A stretch of DNA of 64,000 bases from Acorus gramineus (GCA_030737835.1 JAUJYN010000016.1:2993747-3057746), one strand, 5' to 3'; positions 44,911 through 56,703 are shown, counted from the stretch's first letter. Translations and numbers: made by a program. The notes: generated by a model from the letters alone, not told the origin.

Positions 44911-45673
44911 GTGAGTGGGACGATCCAACCCAGTAGGGAGGCGCTACATGCACTTGGGCGTGTACCGTCCTCCCCTGGGGCACCATAGTAAATATTAACC
45001 TGTTTCATATGAAAACTGTGTAAACATGATAATCTGTAGTATGCATGCCACCCTAGATTTGTATGCTAGGAACTTATACCCTTAGGACCCGTATGAGAAA
45101 CATGCACCCTGTTATCATGTTTCCATGTTAGGAAAGCCCCGACCGATGTATGTTCCTATTTAGTTTAATTTATTTAAATAAAATGCGAGCATGTGATTAT
45201 TAGCCTGTCTTAGTGAATATTATAGGGGAGGGGCCTCGCGAGGACAGCGGTGAGACCCGGGCTAGGGTACTCCGTGTTCCTTGTTTGGTTGTCGGGATGT
45301 CCTATATCGCGCTGCCCTCCCAAGGATTCTTTCCCCGTTAATATTCCAACCTCTTTATTATTATTATGCATGTTCCCCGCATCTTAGTTATGCGCCCTGG
45401 TGGAATTCTGAGGAATTTAGGACATTAGAGTTGGTAGGATGTGTTGTCTGCGGATCCGAGTGGGTCATATGCGATGGATAGGCTGTTCTGTTCCCTTCAT
45501 TGGATCCGTGTAGAGACTACCCCGGCGTTGGAAAGGTCGTCCCGTGCAGGGGCTCCCATCAGTAGGCGCCTCCTGATTTGGTAGAAGGACTATGCTGAAT
45601 GTGGGAGTGGCCAAACGACCTACGGAGTGGGGAGAGACTATCGGTGGACCAAGGGCGACCATCAGCCTAGTCA

Positions 45674-45925
45674 GTCCCAATATCCTATGTCACCATATTG
45701 AGGGGTGAGGGTGAGGGATGCGGTGGGCCGGCGATGTAGCGACCCACTGGAGTGTAAGTCCCAATATCCTTGGTCACCTATTGAGGGTGAGGGTGAGGGT
45801 GTAGCGGGTTGGCGGTAGCGACCCACTGGTTTTGTGTAGTTAGTCCCAATATCCTTGGTCACCCATTGAGAGGTGAGGGTGAGGGTGTGGTGGGTTGGCG
45901 GTAGCGACCCACTGGTTCGTTTAGT
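45674..45925. repeat. 84-bp tandem repeat, 3 copies, LTR unit 2
   Basis: GTCCCAATATCC recurs at 45674, 45758 and 45843. Each copy carries GGTGAGGGTGAGGG and GTAGCGACCCACTGG. Related single or double copies occur in the other LTR units (about 42555, 46435-46575, 54000, 54180). Confidence 0.7.
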
Positions 45926-46165
45926 TGTTGCCATTTTGTGGCTTTTATTAATGAGTTTGTGGATTAAGATTATCTGGTTGTGGTTAATATAAATTGTGAT
46001 GCATGGGTTGTGCTGTTCACTGAGCGTGTGGCTCACCCCTCGCATAATATTTTTCTCCAGTGTCATCTGAGTCGGATCTGGAGGAGGAGCTCCCCGAGGG
46101 ATTTCATCAGTAGCGGAGTAGCGCCACGTCCCGCGAGTATCAGAGACAAACAGCATCCATTTTGC

Positions 46166-49100
46166 GAATGACACACAGACAACAAAGGGCTGACATGATA
46201 TATACACCAAATGCGGAAGCAAAAGACTGAATCTGTAAATAAACATTCTCCAACTGCTGCTCCGGCTCTAGCTCAGGCTCAGTGACCACTGGGGAAAAAC
46301 ATATGCGAGGGGTGAGCCACACGCTCAGTGAATAGCACAACCCATGCATCACAGACAATATTTACCACAATTCCATTATTTATCCAGCCTCTAAGACATA
46401 ACAACATAATCCAGTGATTCGTACTTCGCCGAACCACCACACCCTCACCCTCACCCATCAATGGGTGACATAGGCTATTGGGACTGACAATCATCCAACC
46501 ACAATCCAGTGGGTCGCTCATCGCCAACCCACTACACCCTCACCCTCACCCTACCACGGGTGACATAGGATTTTGGGACTGACTAGGCTGTTGGTCACCC
46601 TTGGTCCACCGATAGTCTCTCCTCCACTCCGTAGGCCGCTTGGTTTTCACCCACAACTTCAGCCCAGTCCGAAACCAAATCAGGAGGCGCCTACTGATGG
46701 GAACCCTTGGAAGGGACGGCCTTTCTAACGCTGGGGCAGTCTCTACCGGATCCAACGAAGGGAAACAGAACAGCCTATCCATACGCATATGATCCACTCG
46801 GATCCGCCGACAACACATCTCTACAACTCTAATGTCATGAACTCTTCAGAGTTCCTCCAAGGCGCATAACCAAGATGCGGGGAACACGTACAATAAATGC
46901 AAGGTTGTAATATCATTGGGGGAAAGAACCCGGGAGGGCGGCGTGAGTTCCCGATATAGGATACCCCGACAACCAAACAAGGAACACGGAGTACCCTAAC
47001 CCGGGTCTCACCGCTGTCCTCGCAAGGCCCCTCCCCTATAATATTCACTAAATATGCAATAATCATACCAGTTATATAACATTACTTATAATATTAATGG
47101 GACTAGAAACCTTGGGAGGGCAGCATGAGGTCCCGATACAGGACATCCCGACAACCAAACAAGGAACACGGAGCACCCTAACCCGGGTCTCAATGTTGAC
47201 CTCGCAAGGCTCCTCCCTATAATATTATCTAAGGCATGCGATTTTAACATACACTAGCATTTAATTTAATAAATAAACTAGTAGGACGCATGCATAGGCC
47301 GAGGTTTCCTAGCATGAAACAGGGGGACATGGTGCATGGCTCTCACACCTATCCTATGGGTGCAAGTCCCTAACATAAAAGCCTAGGGTAGCATGCATTC
47401 TGTATTTTAAAAATCATGCTCACATGCAGTACATATTACTACAGGTTAATATAATCCACGGTGCCCCAGGAGAGGTCGGTATACGCCCAAGTGCGTATAA
47501 CGCCTCTCTACTGGGTTGGATTGTCCCACTCACCGGTATCTGGGTCGTCGCGCGACCGTCCGTCCAGATCTGCAAGACAGACATTCAATATGGTGAGAAT
47601 GATACATAAATACTCTAAAACACCCAAACATACAAAACCCACAACTAAACACCTAACACTCGGGCAAACGTGCATACGACCCGCACGCACGCTGGCCCGA
47701 GCACCCTCGGCAACCACCCGCACGGCCGGCAACCACCCGCACGGCCACCCGACCGCCCGGGTGCACCGCCGCGCCTCAGCCAACGCACCCCACGCACCGC
47801 CGGACCTCCCGGGTGCACCGCGCGCCCCTGCGCCCCAGCGCAGCCGCCCGCGCACACCTCGCACGCCTCGCGCTGGCCCGCGAGCACCCCGCACGCCCCG
47901 CGCGCAGTGCCTCGCCCCGCGCGCACCCCGCGCGCACCACCTCGCTCCGCGCACACCCCGCGCGCACCACCTGCCTCTACCCGCGTGCACCACCCGCGCC
48001 TCAGCCCAGCGCCCGGTATCCGCGGCCCAGCACCCGACGCTCAGCGCCCAGCACCCGGGACCCTCACCCAGCGCCCACGCGCACGCACGCGCAACACGCG
48101 CCCAGCGCGCCTGCCAGCATGCCCACGCTGCTGCCCGCGTTGCCTACCTACACGCGTCGCCGAGTGGCCCGAGCACCGTTCGCCTGCACGCCCGGCACTG
48201 CTCGCCTGATGCCCGAGCACCTCCTGCCCTGCTCGCCTGCGCGCCCAGCCTGCCAGCCCGGCCTGCCCGCGCGCACAGCCCACAGCCTGCCTACCCGCAA
48301 GCCTCTCCCTGCACCCCCCCCCGAGCGCACGCCCGCGCGCGCACCTGCGCGCACGCGCTCGCGCGCCCGGCAACCTGGTGCACCTGCTCCCAGCCTACCC
48401 GAGCTAGCCCTGCCAGCCTGCCCAGCGCGCACGCCCAGCCCTGCTGGCCCCCAGCACCGCCCGGGTGCACGCACGCGCGCGCGCCCGCGCCAACCACTGC
48501 GCCTGCACCACCCTGCGCTGCTGCCCTGCCCGAGACAGCAGCCCGCCAGCCCGAGCTGCACGCCTGCCAGCCCGAGCTCCTCTACCACCCACCTCCGACC
48601 ACCACCACAGCCTCCGACCGCCTCCCACAGCCCTCCGGCGGCCACCCACCGCCGCCAACCTCCTCCCAACCCCATTTCCACCCTCCTAGCATACATCTAA
48701 GCAAGAAAGAGAGGGAAAAGAGGCTTACCAAGAGGAAAGGAAATCCGGTTGCTCTCCGCGCACCGAAACCTCTCCCAAAAGGTTTCCAACACCCGGATCT
48801 ACCTCCACCATCGAATTGGCTCAAATCAGGGACGAAGAGAGGGCGGACGGAGGGGCAAATCTCACCGGAAATGGGATTTGAAACCACCGGGGACCCGATC
48901 TACACTTCCTAGGTTTTGGGTTTTAAGCTTTGAGGGGTCTAGGGGGCTCAAAAGTGAGAAAAAGAGAGAGGGGAGAGAGAAAATCAAGTTGGTAGGGATG
49001 ATGAATAGTAATCCGAAAATTAGATCCCATCCTTATATAGTGTGCGACTTAAAAACCCAGATACGCCCCGGAACTGCGAAATTTCGGAAACGTTACCGGA

Positions 49101-49302
49101 ATTCGATGAAATTTTTGTGAGAGGTCTAAAACGGCACCAGGACACCAAATATGCAGTTAGATTTCCAATCGGAGTCCTCTAACTCAGGACGATAGCTAAC
49201 AGTCCAAAAATTAGCGGTTCCGATCGAAAAACGAAAAAATTTGAAAAACTGCCAGAACGCTCTAACGGTTACCAGCAGGCTAAAAGTGACACATATATAA
49301 CA
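46166..49302 (-). mobile_element. Long LTR, unit 3, inverted inside unit 2
   Basis: A minus-strand copy of the same LTR. Its 5' end (TGTTATATATGTGTCAC) is at 49302. TATA is at 49031-49040, the GC-rich island at 47690-48560, the micro-exon at 47534-47569 and the acceptor at 46289-46290. The 3' terminal ~110 bases are missing at 46166. A ~106-bp stretch of unit 2 is present on both sides (46059-46165 and 49303-49408), far longer than an LTR target duplication. The 483-codon frame at 47461-48912 is a composition artefact. Confidence 0.75.
47534..47569 (-). other. Candidate 36-nt micro-exon, LTR unit 3
   Basis: On the minus strand preceded by CTGTCTTGCAG and followed by GTGAGTGG; 36 bases starting ATCTGGACGGACGG. 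Confidence 0.4.
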
Positions 49303-49695
49303 AGTGTCATCTGAGTCGGATCTGGAGGAGGAGCTCCCCGAGGGACTTCATCAGTAGCGGAGTAGCGCCACGTCCCGCGAGTATCAGAGGCTATCAGCAT
49401 TCCTTTTGCTTGTATGTATTGTATTCTGTGCTTGGGCGCGTGTTTGTGTATTATTTGAATGTCTTTGTATATATATTGGCTCTCACAGGACATATGATTA
49501 TGTATCGAGTCTGTAGTATGTTTTGATTACAGATTTAGTCTTTCAGCTTCCGCATTTGGTGTATATATCATGTCAGCCCTGCTTTTGTCTGTATTGTCAT
49601 TTTAGCTGTTGTGCGAGTATGTTATTGAACTCTTGTTACTGATATCATATATACACCTGCCGCGTACTGGGGTCGGTCGGCCCTGGGGCGTGACA
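49303..49695 (+). mobile_element. Long LTR, unit 2, right end
   Basis: Starts with the duplicated AGTGTCATCTGAGTCGGATC segment and runs to the terminal CCCTGGGGCGTGACA at 49695, giving the CA end. The bases after it (CATAA) do not match those before unit 1 (GAAAG), so no 5-bp target duplication is left. Confidence 0.7.
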
Positions 49696-50926
49696 CATAA
49701 TGTGGCACGTGAAGGACGAATTCTTGCCGGATGATAAACTTGAGGCTAAGAAACTAAAGCAGCGGGCATCCAGGTTCTCGATGTCATCCATGGGCATACT
49801 CTATAAAAGAAGCTTCCAAGGCCCTTACTTGAGATGCGTAGGGCCGCGAGAAGCCCAGCGAGTGTTAAACACGTTACATTCCGGACTATGTGGGGGACAC
49901 ATCGGGTCAAGACCGCTTGCCCTGCGTGCCATCTCCATTGGCTACTTTTGGCCTACCATGAAACAGGATTCCGCGAACCTCGTCAAGAAATGTGAAAAAT
50001 GTCAGAGGTTCAGTCCTCTCACCCACCAACCAGCTGGAAATCTGACCCCGCTCAAGAGCCCCTGGCCCTTTTCCCAGTGGGGACTCGACATAGTCAGACC
50101 ATTGCCAACTACCCCTTTGCAGAGGCGCTTTATCCTGGTAGCCACCGATTATTTTACCTAGTGGGTAGAAACCATACCACTTGCGAGGATCAGGGATGTT
50201 GAGGTCAATGCTTTCCTATGGAAGGAGATCGTGTGCCGTTTTGGCGTCCCTCACTCTATCATTTTTGACAATGGGAAGCACTTCGACAACTCTCTTGATC
50301 ATGGAATTCTGTGAAGAACTCAGCATCCATCACCATTTCTCAATACCTCGATATCTACAGAGTAACGGCCAGGCGGAGATCACTAACCGCACCATTCTGA
50401 GCAGCCTTAAGAAAAGACTCGACGTTGCCAAGGGTAATTGGGTTGAGGAGCTGCCCTCGGTCCTCTGGGCTTACCGAACCACATCGAGGAGGCCGACTGG
50501 AGAAACCCCATTTTCACTGGCATTCGGGATCAAAGCCGTCATACCCGTGGAATTCGGGCTGTCGACCATGCGAATGCTAAGCTTCGACCGAGCTGCAAAT
50601 GACGCCCAGCTGATGGAAGACCTTGAGCTACGCAACGAGCAAAGGGAGATCGCTACTATACGAACGGTCGATTATCAAAATCAGATAGCTCGGTATTACA
50701 ACCGGCGTGTCTCACCCAGAAGCTTCTGACCTGGCGATCTAGTCCTCAGAGAGGTCTGTTCCGAATACAAAAAGAGGAGCGACGACAAGCTAGGACCAAC
50801 ATGGGAAGGCCCCTACAAGGTCTCTCAATTTGGGCCGAACGGCGCGTATCATTTAAAAACTATGGAAGGAATCGAGATCCAAAGGCCATTGAATGTAATT
50901 CATCTCAAAAAAATTTACTTCTGAAT
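49696..50926 (+). pseudogene. Tat integrase, interrupted by stops and a frameshift
   Basis: Starts inside the segment before integrase (LPDDKLEAKKLKQRASRFS). Then an HHCC zinc finger (H...GGHIG, CEKCQRF), the rve core with the first Asp in GLDIV, the second in IIFDNGKHF and the Glu in GQAEITNRTIL, then WAYRTTSRRPTGETPFSLAF and the C-terminal WEGPYKVSQFGPNGAYHL region ending at TGA 50922-50924. Breaks: TAG at 50160-50162 (expected Lys), a frameshift at about 50290-50310, and a TGA near 50728. All three catalytic residues are visible, but the gene is inactive. Confidence 0.87.
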
Positions 50927-50983
50927 GAAATGAATGTGTTGTTGCGCAAGTTGTCTTTTGTCTTGTGTGAATGAGTCAGTGCA

Positions 50984-53900
50984 TGTTATGCTTGTGTCAT
51001 TTGGAGCCTTATTTTTCGATTGGAGTCGCTGGAATTTTGGCTTTTAACCCCTGCAGGAGTTGGGGTGTTCTGATTAAAAATCTAACTGCATAATTGTTCT
51101 CCTGGTACTGGCATTGGCCTACTTGTAAATTTTCGTCGCATTCTAACATCTTTTTAGAAGTTATGCAATTCCGATTGGTATTCGGATTTACTTTTGTTAA
51201 TGCCCAAGATGGAGTAGTTTAAATATTATTTTATCATGAGATGTTAAGTTTTGAGTTAGCTTTCATACAAAAGTAGAATTAGATCAACTGGATTCATGTA
51301 GCAAAAGTTATGGGTATTTTTCCAATTATACCCCGGGGATGAGAAAATCCTGGCAGCAGCCCTGTTTGATGTTTAGCTCACATTGTGGAATATCTGGAGG
51401 GGTTATTTGATCTGAGCATAAACATGAAAGTTGTAGATAATCTTCTTGGCTTTCCAAAGGATTTGAATTGTGCAATTCAGAGCTATATTGTGGAAGTTAT
51501 GGCTGTTCTAGTGAAGCCTGTTCAGAATTTATGGTCAGGGACGATTTGGTCCTTTGAAACCCACTTTTGCCTATTAAATGCCCCCTTTTTTGTGTGTCTC
51601 TCTCCCCTCACAAGAGTGCATCCAAGCCCTCTTTGGGCTGAGCTGTTCTTTTCATTTCCCTTTTGTTTGGTTGAAGTAGGAGTGAAGGAGAAGATGAATA
51701 GTGCATGAAGGGAGACAAGTGAAGGTGAGTTTGTGAGTATGTTTGTGTTGTTGCCCCTTCTTTCCCTTCCTCCTCTAGCTCCCCCTCATGGGTCCCCTGT
51801 TTTCCCCACCCATTTTAATTTAGCCTTGAAAAAGAGAAGCAAAGGAGATGGTGGTGAAGTGGTGGTGGTGTGTGTGTGGTGTCATTGTGAGCCCCAACAT
51901 TTTATGGTGGTGGCTTTGGGCTGTAGTAAGGCAGATTTCTGCCTTGTGACGATCCTTGTGAATCGGGTACTTAGAGGCATATTTTGAGGCTTGTGTCTTC
52001 ATGTATTATTATCATCTATGTGTCTAGATGTTATATATGAAATTTGGTGTCAATATGATATCTGTGTTGTAAGTTATGACGTGTTCTGCATGGACAGTCT
52101 AGATTCGTGTAGGAATTGACCAGTGTATGGAAATATTTTATTTTGGGCATTTTGAGATTAAATTAGATTATCCTGTCTTCATGGATTATGATCCCAACAT
52201 GTCAGTGAACGTGTATGATTTATTTCATAATTTTTGGATGTGTATTTGGTGCTGTGGAGATCAAATTGTAAGGCTGGTTGCAGCAGATTTACCAGTTTTG
52301 CTTGATTGTGTGTCAAGGAGTTGTTATGCATGTTGTGGAAACTATCAGGATTTAGGTAGTCTTTGTTTGAGGTACTCACCCCTTTTGACGCCCTTGCCTT
52401 GCAGATCTCGTCAGTTGGAAGCGCGACGACCCGGGTATCGGTGAGTGGTTCAATCCAACCCTTTGGGAAGCGTTGGATGCACGTAGTCGTGCGTCGCGCA
52501 TCCGTTGGGCACCCTGACTATACTACTTATTTAGATAAGTAGTGTGGTCATGTCTGACCCATAATATGCTAACTATTTGCATGCTAGGTTATTATGGCTC
52601 GTATATTGTGTAGAACCTTATTCTACCTTTATTGGCCTATGTATAGTATTTATGTGTGAATGATCATGGTTGCATGTATCTTGTGTGTTTATATGGGTGT
52701 ATAGAGTATGACATGACTTAGGTAATCCCTTCTAGTAATACTACCTTATTATTAGTAATATCCAGCATGATTAAGGTTGGGTTAATAATCAGGCACATGC
52801 CTAATATTCCCTTGCAATAAGACATGAGGGTGTGGTGTAGTTGTTGCGCCCATGCTAATGGGTCAAAGCTATGACCAACTTCTAGAGATGATGAGATCTC
52901 TATCGCCCTCTGTCTTTGTGCCAACTGAGTAAGTAGATGTGGTTCCTACTTGACTCAGGTTCGTTTGGGAATATTGGCATGCACTTGTTAATGAGCGAGA
53001 TCACGCTTGACCCTTCCCTTTTAAGTTGGTGATATCCAACGCATGTTAGGGTATACTTGTATGCTTGTATGACTAATGGCCTTGTATGCATGTTGAATTA
53101 GGCCATACCATGTATGCATGATATGTTGTTTATTCTTTTATCCATGTTAGGGAGTACCCCCATGATTAATTATCATGTTATCGTGCATGTGGTTTATGTA
53201 CATAACTACTGTAGAATTCTCCTATTATGTTATGTGCATGTTAGACTAATTGTGCCTACCCATGCTAGGCGTGTGTATGACCCCTAGTCGGGTTGTACTT
53301 TATTAGTTAGAGCGCAAGCGATGTAATCGCCCTTGCATCCATGTGATGCACTCATATGGAATTCAAGAGAATTCATTATTGTATCGGTTTTGTTAAACTG
53401 GTAGCCATGGCATTAAGTTAGGCCTATCCGTGCCAGGCGCGTGTATGAACCGCCAGTTGGGTTATATGCCTTTCGCTTATTTTTGCGTGAGAGCAGAGGT
53501 AACTCCTCGCGTCTGAGCGACTCATCTGTGTGGGAATTCAAGAGTATTCGATATCATTGGTATGTGATTATCGAGAGTAGTTGACTTTTCCATTGGGTTC
53601 GCTTTGTGAAGATGGAGTGTTTCCTCCCAATATCGTCCGTGTTGAAGCGGCCCGGGTTGTAGCTGTCCTGACAGAGGGCCCCCACCTGTAGGTACTATCG
53701 ATGCATGCGGCAAGATGTGCTGATCATGGGGGTATACCAGGTAGAGGCTACCCGAGAGAGGGCTAACGAATGATATTGCGAGCGTGGAGTCGTTCTCCCC
53801 TTCGTCGAATCTGTGTCGATGCTGCCCAGCGTTGTAGCTGTCCTGATAGAGGGCCCCCACCTGTAGGTACTATCGATGCATGCGGCAAGATGTACTAATC

Positions 53901-54708
53901 ATGGGGGGTATACTAGGTAGAGGCTACTAGGGAGAGGGTTACCGGATGATGAAGGGTGTAAAGCAAGCAGTTTTATCCCAAAAGTCACTAGGATCACCCC
54001 TGCGGGGGTGAGGGTAAGTTGAGTCACATCGTCACGTAACTCTTATACCCATCGAGTATACTCTGGGTATGATACTCCTAACGCGTGAGGTATTGAAGTT
54101 TATCTCTACCTCGTAGTGGATGGACTTGTTGTATTTTGTTATCCAGTAACACCATGTGTTACGGTTAACAGTTGTTCCTTCCGGGAGTGAGGGCGAGGGT
54201 GAGGTTGGTCACGCCGCCACGTGTCCTTGTTATCCATTGGGTTCCCACCCATGTTTTCTTTGAAAGGAAATTGCCTTAGTATTAAATTGTTGTTATGGTG
54301 CTTGGCTTCTTGCCACTCACTGAGCTTGTAGCACCCCTCGCGTACTGTTTCTTCTACAGGGGTGGGGTTGGGCGTGGAGCAGGAGCTTCCCGTCTGGCAA
54401 ATGGCGAGTGCGAGGCTGTTAGTAGTCCTAGAGTCTTGTATTTGTAATAGTGTGTGTTGCACTGGTTGTATTTTATTTAGACTAGACTTGGCTGTCACAG
54501 AACAGTGATTCTGTATTTGAGTCTGTCATAATTTTTTTGGTTTACAGACATTGTTGATATTTTATGCTTCCGCTTTTCAGTTAGCTATCATTTATCTTTG
54601 CCTTGCCACCTTGTGCGTTGTTGTTGGAGTCCTTGTTGACCTCAGGTATTGATAGCTGATATTATATATATTGCCACGTCTCGGAGACGGCAGCCCTGGG
54701 GCGTGACA
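50984..54708 (+). mobile_element. Solo long LTR (3725 bp) with GTGCA target duplication
   Basis: Starts TGTTATGCTTGTGTCA and ends CCTGGGGCGTGACA. GTGCA flanks both sides (50979-50983 and 54709-54713). It carries the landmarks of the 40476-49695 family: CGATTGGAGTCGCTGG, GATTAAAAATCTAACTGCA, micro-exon (52405-52440), GCACCCCTCGCGTACTG motif and acceptor CTTCTACAG (ends 54359). It has a duplicated ~165-bp CCCACCTGTAGGTACTATCG block (about 53640-53945). It lacks a large GC island. No internal coding region: a solo LTR. Confidence 0.85.
52405..52440 (+). other. Candidate 36-nt micro-exon, solo LTR
   Basis: Preceded by TTGCCTTGCAG and followed by GTGAGTGGTT; 36 bases starting ATCTCGTCAGTTGG. The same length as in the other LTR copies despite sequence divergence. 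Confidence 0.4.
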
Positions 54709-54713
54709 GTGCA

Positions 54714-55260
54714 CGCAGTACACCCAGCGTAACAACATGACAACACCTCATATGTTCGAAAAGCGACAATTAAGACGCATCCCAATGGGATGGGACACGA
54801 ATGAGGTTGCGAGGGGTCAAAACCCTGCCTGCTAAGTGAATTGCACCATGTCACCGACTAGGCCAAGGGTCACAAGGAGTCATGCTCTATTAACTTACCG
54901 GGTAGCACTTGGGTCACCCCGGACTAAGGGTTGTGCACTGACCATAACGGCACAATCAAGACGCACCCCAATGGGACGGGGCACAAACGAGGTTGTCAGG
55001 GGTCAAAACCCCGCCTGCTAAGTAAATTGCACCTTGTCGCCGACCAGGGCAAGGGTCGCGAGGAGTCATACAATATTCACTTACTGGGTAGCACTCAAGT
55101 GGCTCTGGACTAAGGGTCGCACACTAGCCATAACAGCACAATCAAGACGCACCCCAATGGGATGGGGCACGAACGAGGTCGCAAGGAGTTATGCTCTATT
55201 CACTTACCGGGTAGCACTCGGGTCACCCCAGACTAAGCTGAGGTGCAACTGCATACAAAC
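54714..55260. repeat. 186-bp tandem repeat in the Tat 3' region, about 2.7 copies
   Basis: GACGCACCCCAATGGGA-type phrases recur at 54774, 54960 and 55146, a 186-bp period. Other landmarks are GGTCAAAACCC, GGTAGCACT and GGGTCACCCC. The third copy has an internal deletion. The repeats lie between the integrase and the antisense frames, where Tat/Ogre elements often carry tandem repeats. Confidence 0.85.
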
Positions 55261-55699
55261 GATTGAGTGATCACTGTAAAGGATATCGCACCAAACAGTC
55301 GACGGACATTTGGCGAACTCGATCAAACAGACATGAAAATTGCATCGCATAAACAACGGCATCGTTTTACGAATAAACGGGCCACCAAAAAAATGGGTTG
55401 TTTGTAATCCAACAGACTCTTCGCAAGTCTACCTAGGCAGAGGGTCACCCTCTAAGCGCCCTGTTCGCCGAAACCAGCGAAGTTGCTACATCGCCCCTAC
55501 CGGCCTATCCTGCGCGTTAACGATGTATAGTAGGATTCATCGAGCTACCCACGGGATGGAAAGGCACGACCCAGCCATCTATCCTCAAACCAAGCCTGGT
55601 ATCCGAACGCATAGTCTTCCACTCTTTCATCCTCCAGGTCTTGAGCCAATCGACATAACCTCGTGAGTTGCTCCTCTATAGCAAGGGTGGTTTCGAGCA
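55261..55699. other. Non-coding Tat 3' sequence
   Basis: No supported gene. Moderately GC-rich sequence of the element's 3' region. Confidence 0.45.
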
Positions 55700-56626
55700 T
55701 TAGTACGGGATGCTTAACTCTCTTGTTGATAAGGGAAAGACCATAGCAAGGTCGCCGACCTCTTTCTTGGAGCGCTCAAAACGCCTCCTTTTCCTCGAAC
55801 GCTTAGGCGAAGGCACCGACCCACGGGGCTCTGCCGGGGTAAGAGGATCAGCCGGAGCAGGCTGGTTTAGCGAGGAGGACGCCTCTCCACTAGGAGATAG
55901 GGGACACAACATGGGGTTACGACTCACATGGAAGGCTCTTATAAGCGCCAACCAATGCGCAGCACCCCCTAGCAGAGTTATCCAGCTCTGCCCTGAAAAA
56001 GTTAAAGCCCGGGCTATATCGCCCAGCCTCAATTCTTTATCAATAAGGCATGCCTAGCAATCCGATCCATCTGATGCGTCAAGCATGCGTGTGGTCAGCA
56101 AACAACCAGACTAGGAATGCATTAATCAGAATTAAGCAGGCAAAGAAGTACAATAGACCATCACTCGATGACGTCCTCCTCATGACCAGGGGAAGTTTCC
56201 ATATCGACTCCAGGGACTTCCACGCACCAGTAACCTTCACCGGCTAGGTCTTCCAGCGTAAATAGCGTCTCCCAAGTCTTGAATCAAAGGAGGCACGACT
56301 AGGCATCTGGCAAGGTAGTAGGTACTTTCTTCTCTATAGAGAGGTTTGACCTGGTAAAACCGGTGCATTTCTTTCAAGCCAATCTGGACCCCGGCGACCA
56401 AGCATAGAGCTATCACGCTCATCAGAATCTTGTACACCCCCAGAAACTAATTGTAGGGGATGAAGTTCGAAATACTCCAAGAAATGCCTTACTAAGTCGA
56501 GGAGAGGAAAGCTCAACCTCCCCGCTTCAGTTTGACTGTAGTACAAAACACAAGATGAGGGATCGGGTACTGGAGGCATCCCACCATGATTTCCTCAACC
56601 AAAATCTCCCTAGAAGCATGAACCAT
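55700..56626 (-). pseudogene. Antisense ORF block 1 of Tat element (Transposase_28-like)
   Basis: The minus-strand start is probably the ATG at 56626, behind a TATA box. FPLLDLVRHFLEYFELHP, ILMSVIALCLVAG and GLKEMHRFYQVKP followed by TYYLARC resemble the N-terminal part of the 'putative gypsy-type transposon' family (Transposase_28, PF04195), known from antisense frames at the 3' side of Tat elements. The frame changes at least twice. A basic stretch (KRSRKRRRFERSKK) lies in the distal part (55700-56032). Function of this family is unknown. Confidence 0.6.
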
Positions 56627-56693
56627 AACGTCTAACTATAGTGTCAAGAACAAAGAGGTTCGGCAAGATAGTGGGTTGCGATGAGGAGGCCTA

Positions 56694-56703
56694 CCTTATA
56701 TAG
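56694..56703 (-). promoter_or_regulatory. TATA box upstream of antisense block 1
   Basis: CTATATAAGG on the minus strand, about 70 bases before the candidate start at 56626. The following 56704-57175 is non-coding apart from a G-run at 56908-56923. Confidence 0.45.

Larger units (their letters stand above)
43158..46165 (+). mobile_element. Long LTR, unit 2, left part
   Basis: Begins TTATATATGTGTCACTTTTAACC and repeats unit 1 in order: CGATCGGAACCGCTAA, TATA box TATATAAG (43422-43429), leader, donor GGTAAGCC (about 43720), GC-rich island (43850-44760), micro-exon (44875-44910), 84-bp tandem repeats (45674-45925), acceptor TTTTTCTCCAG (ends 46060). It is broken near 46165 by the inverted unit 3 and continues at 49303. 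The frame on the minus strand at 43540-44694 (384 codons) is low-complexity Ala/Pro/Arg and is not a gene. Confidence 0.75.

Noticed and set aside
47461..48912. 483-codon plus-strand open frame
   Set aside because: Same GC-rich island, in the inverted LTR copy. It corresponds to antisense repeat sequence with no recognisable protein features.
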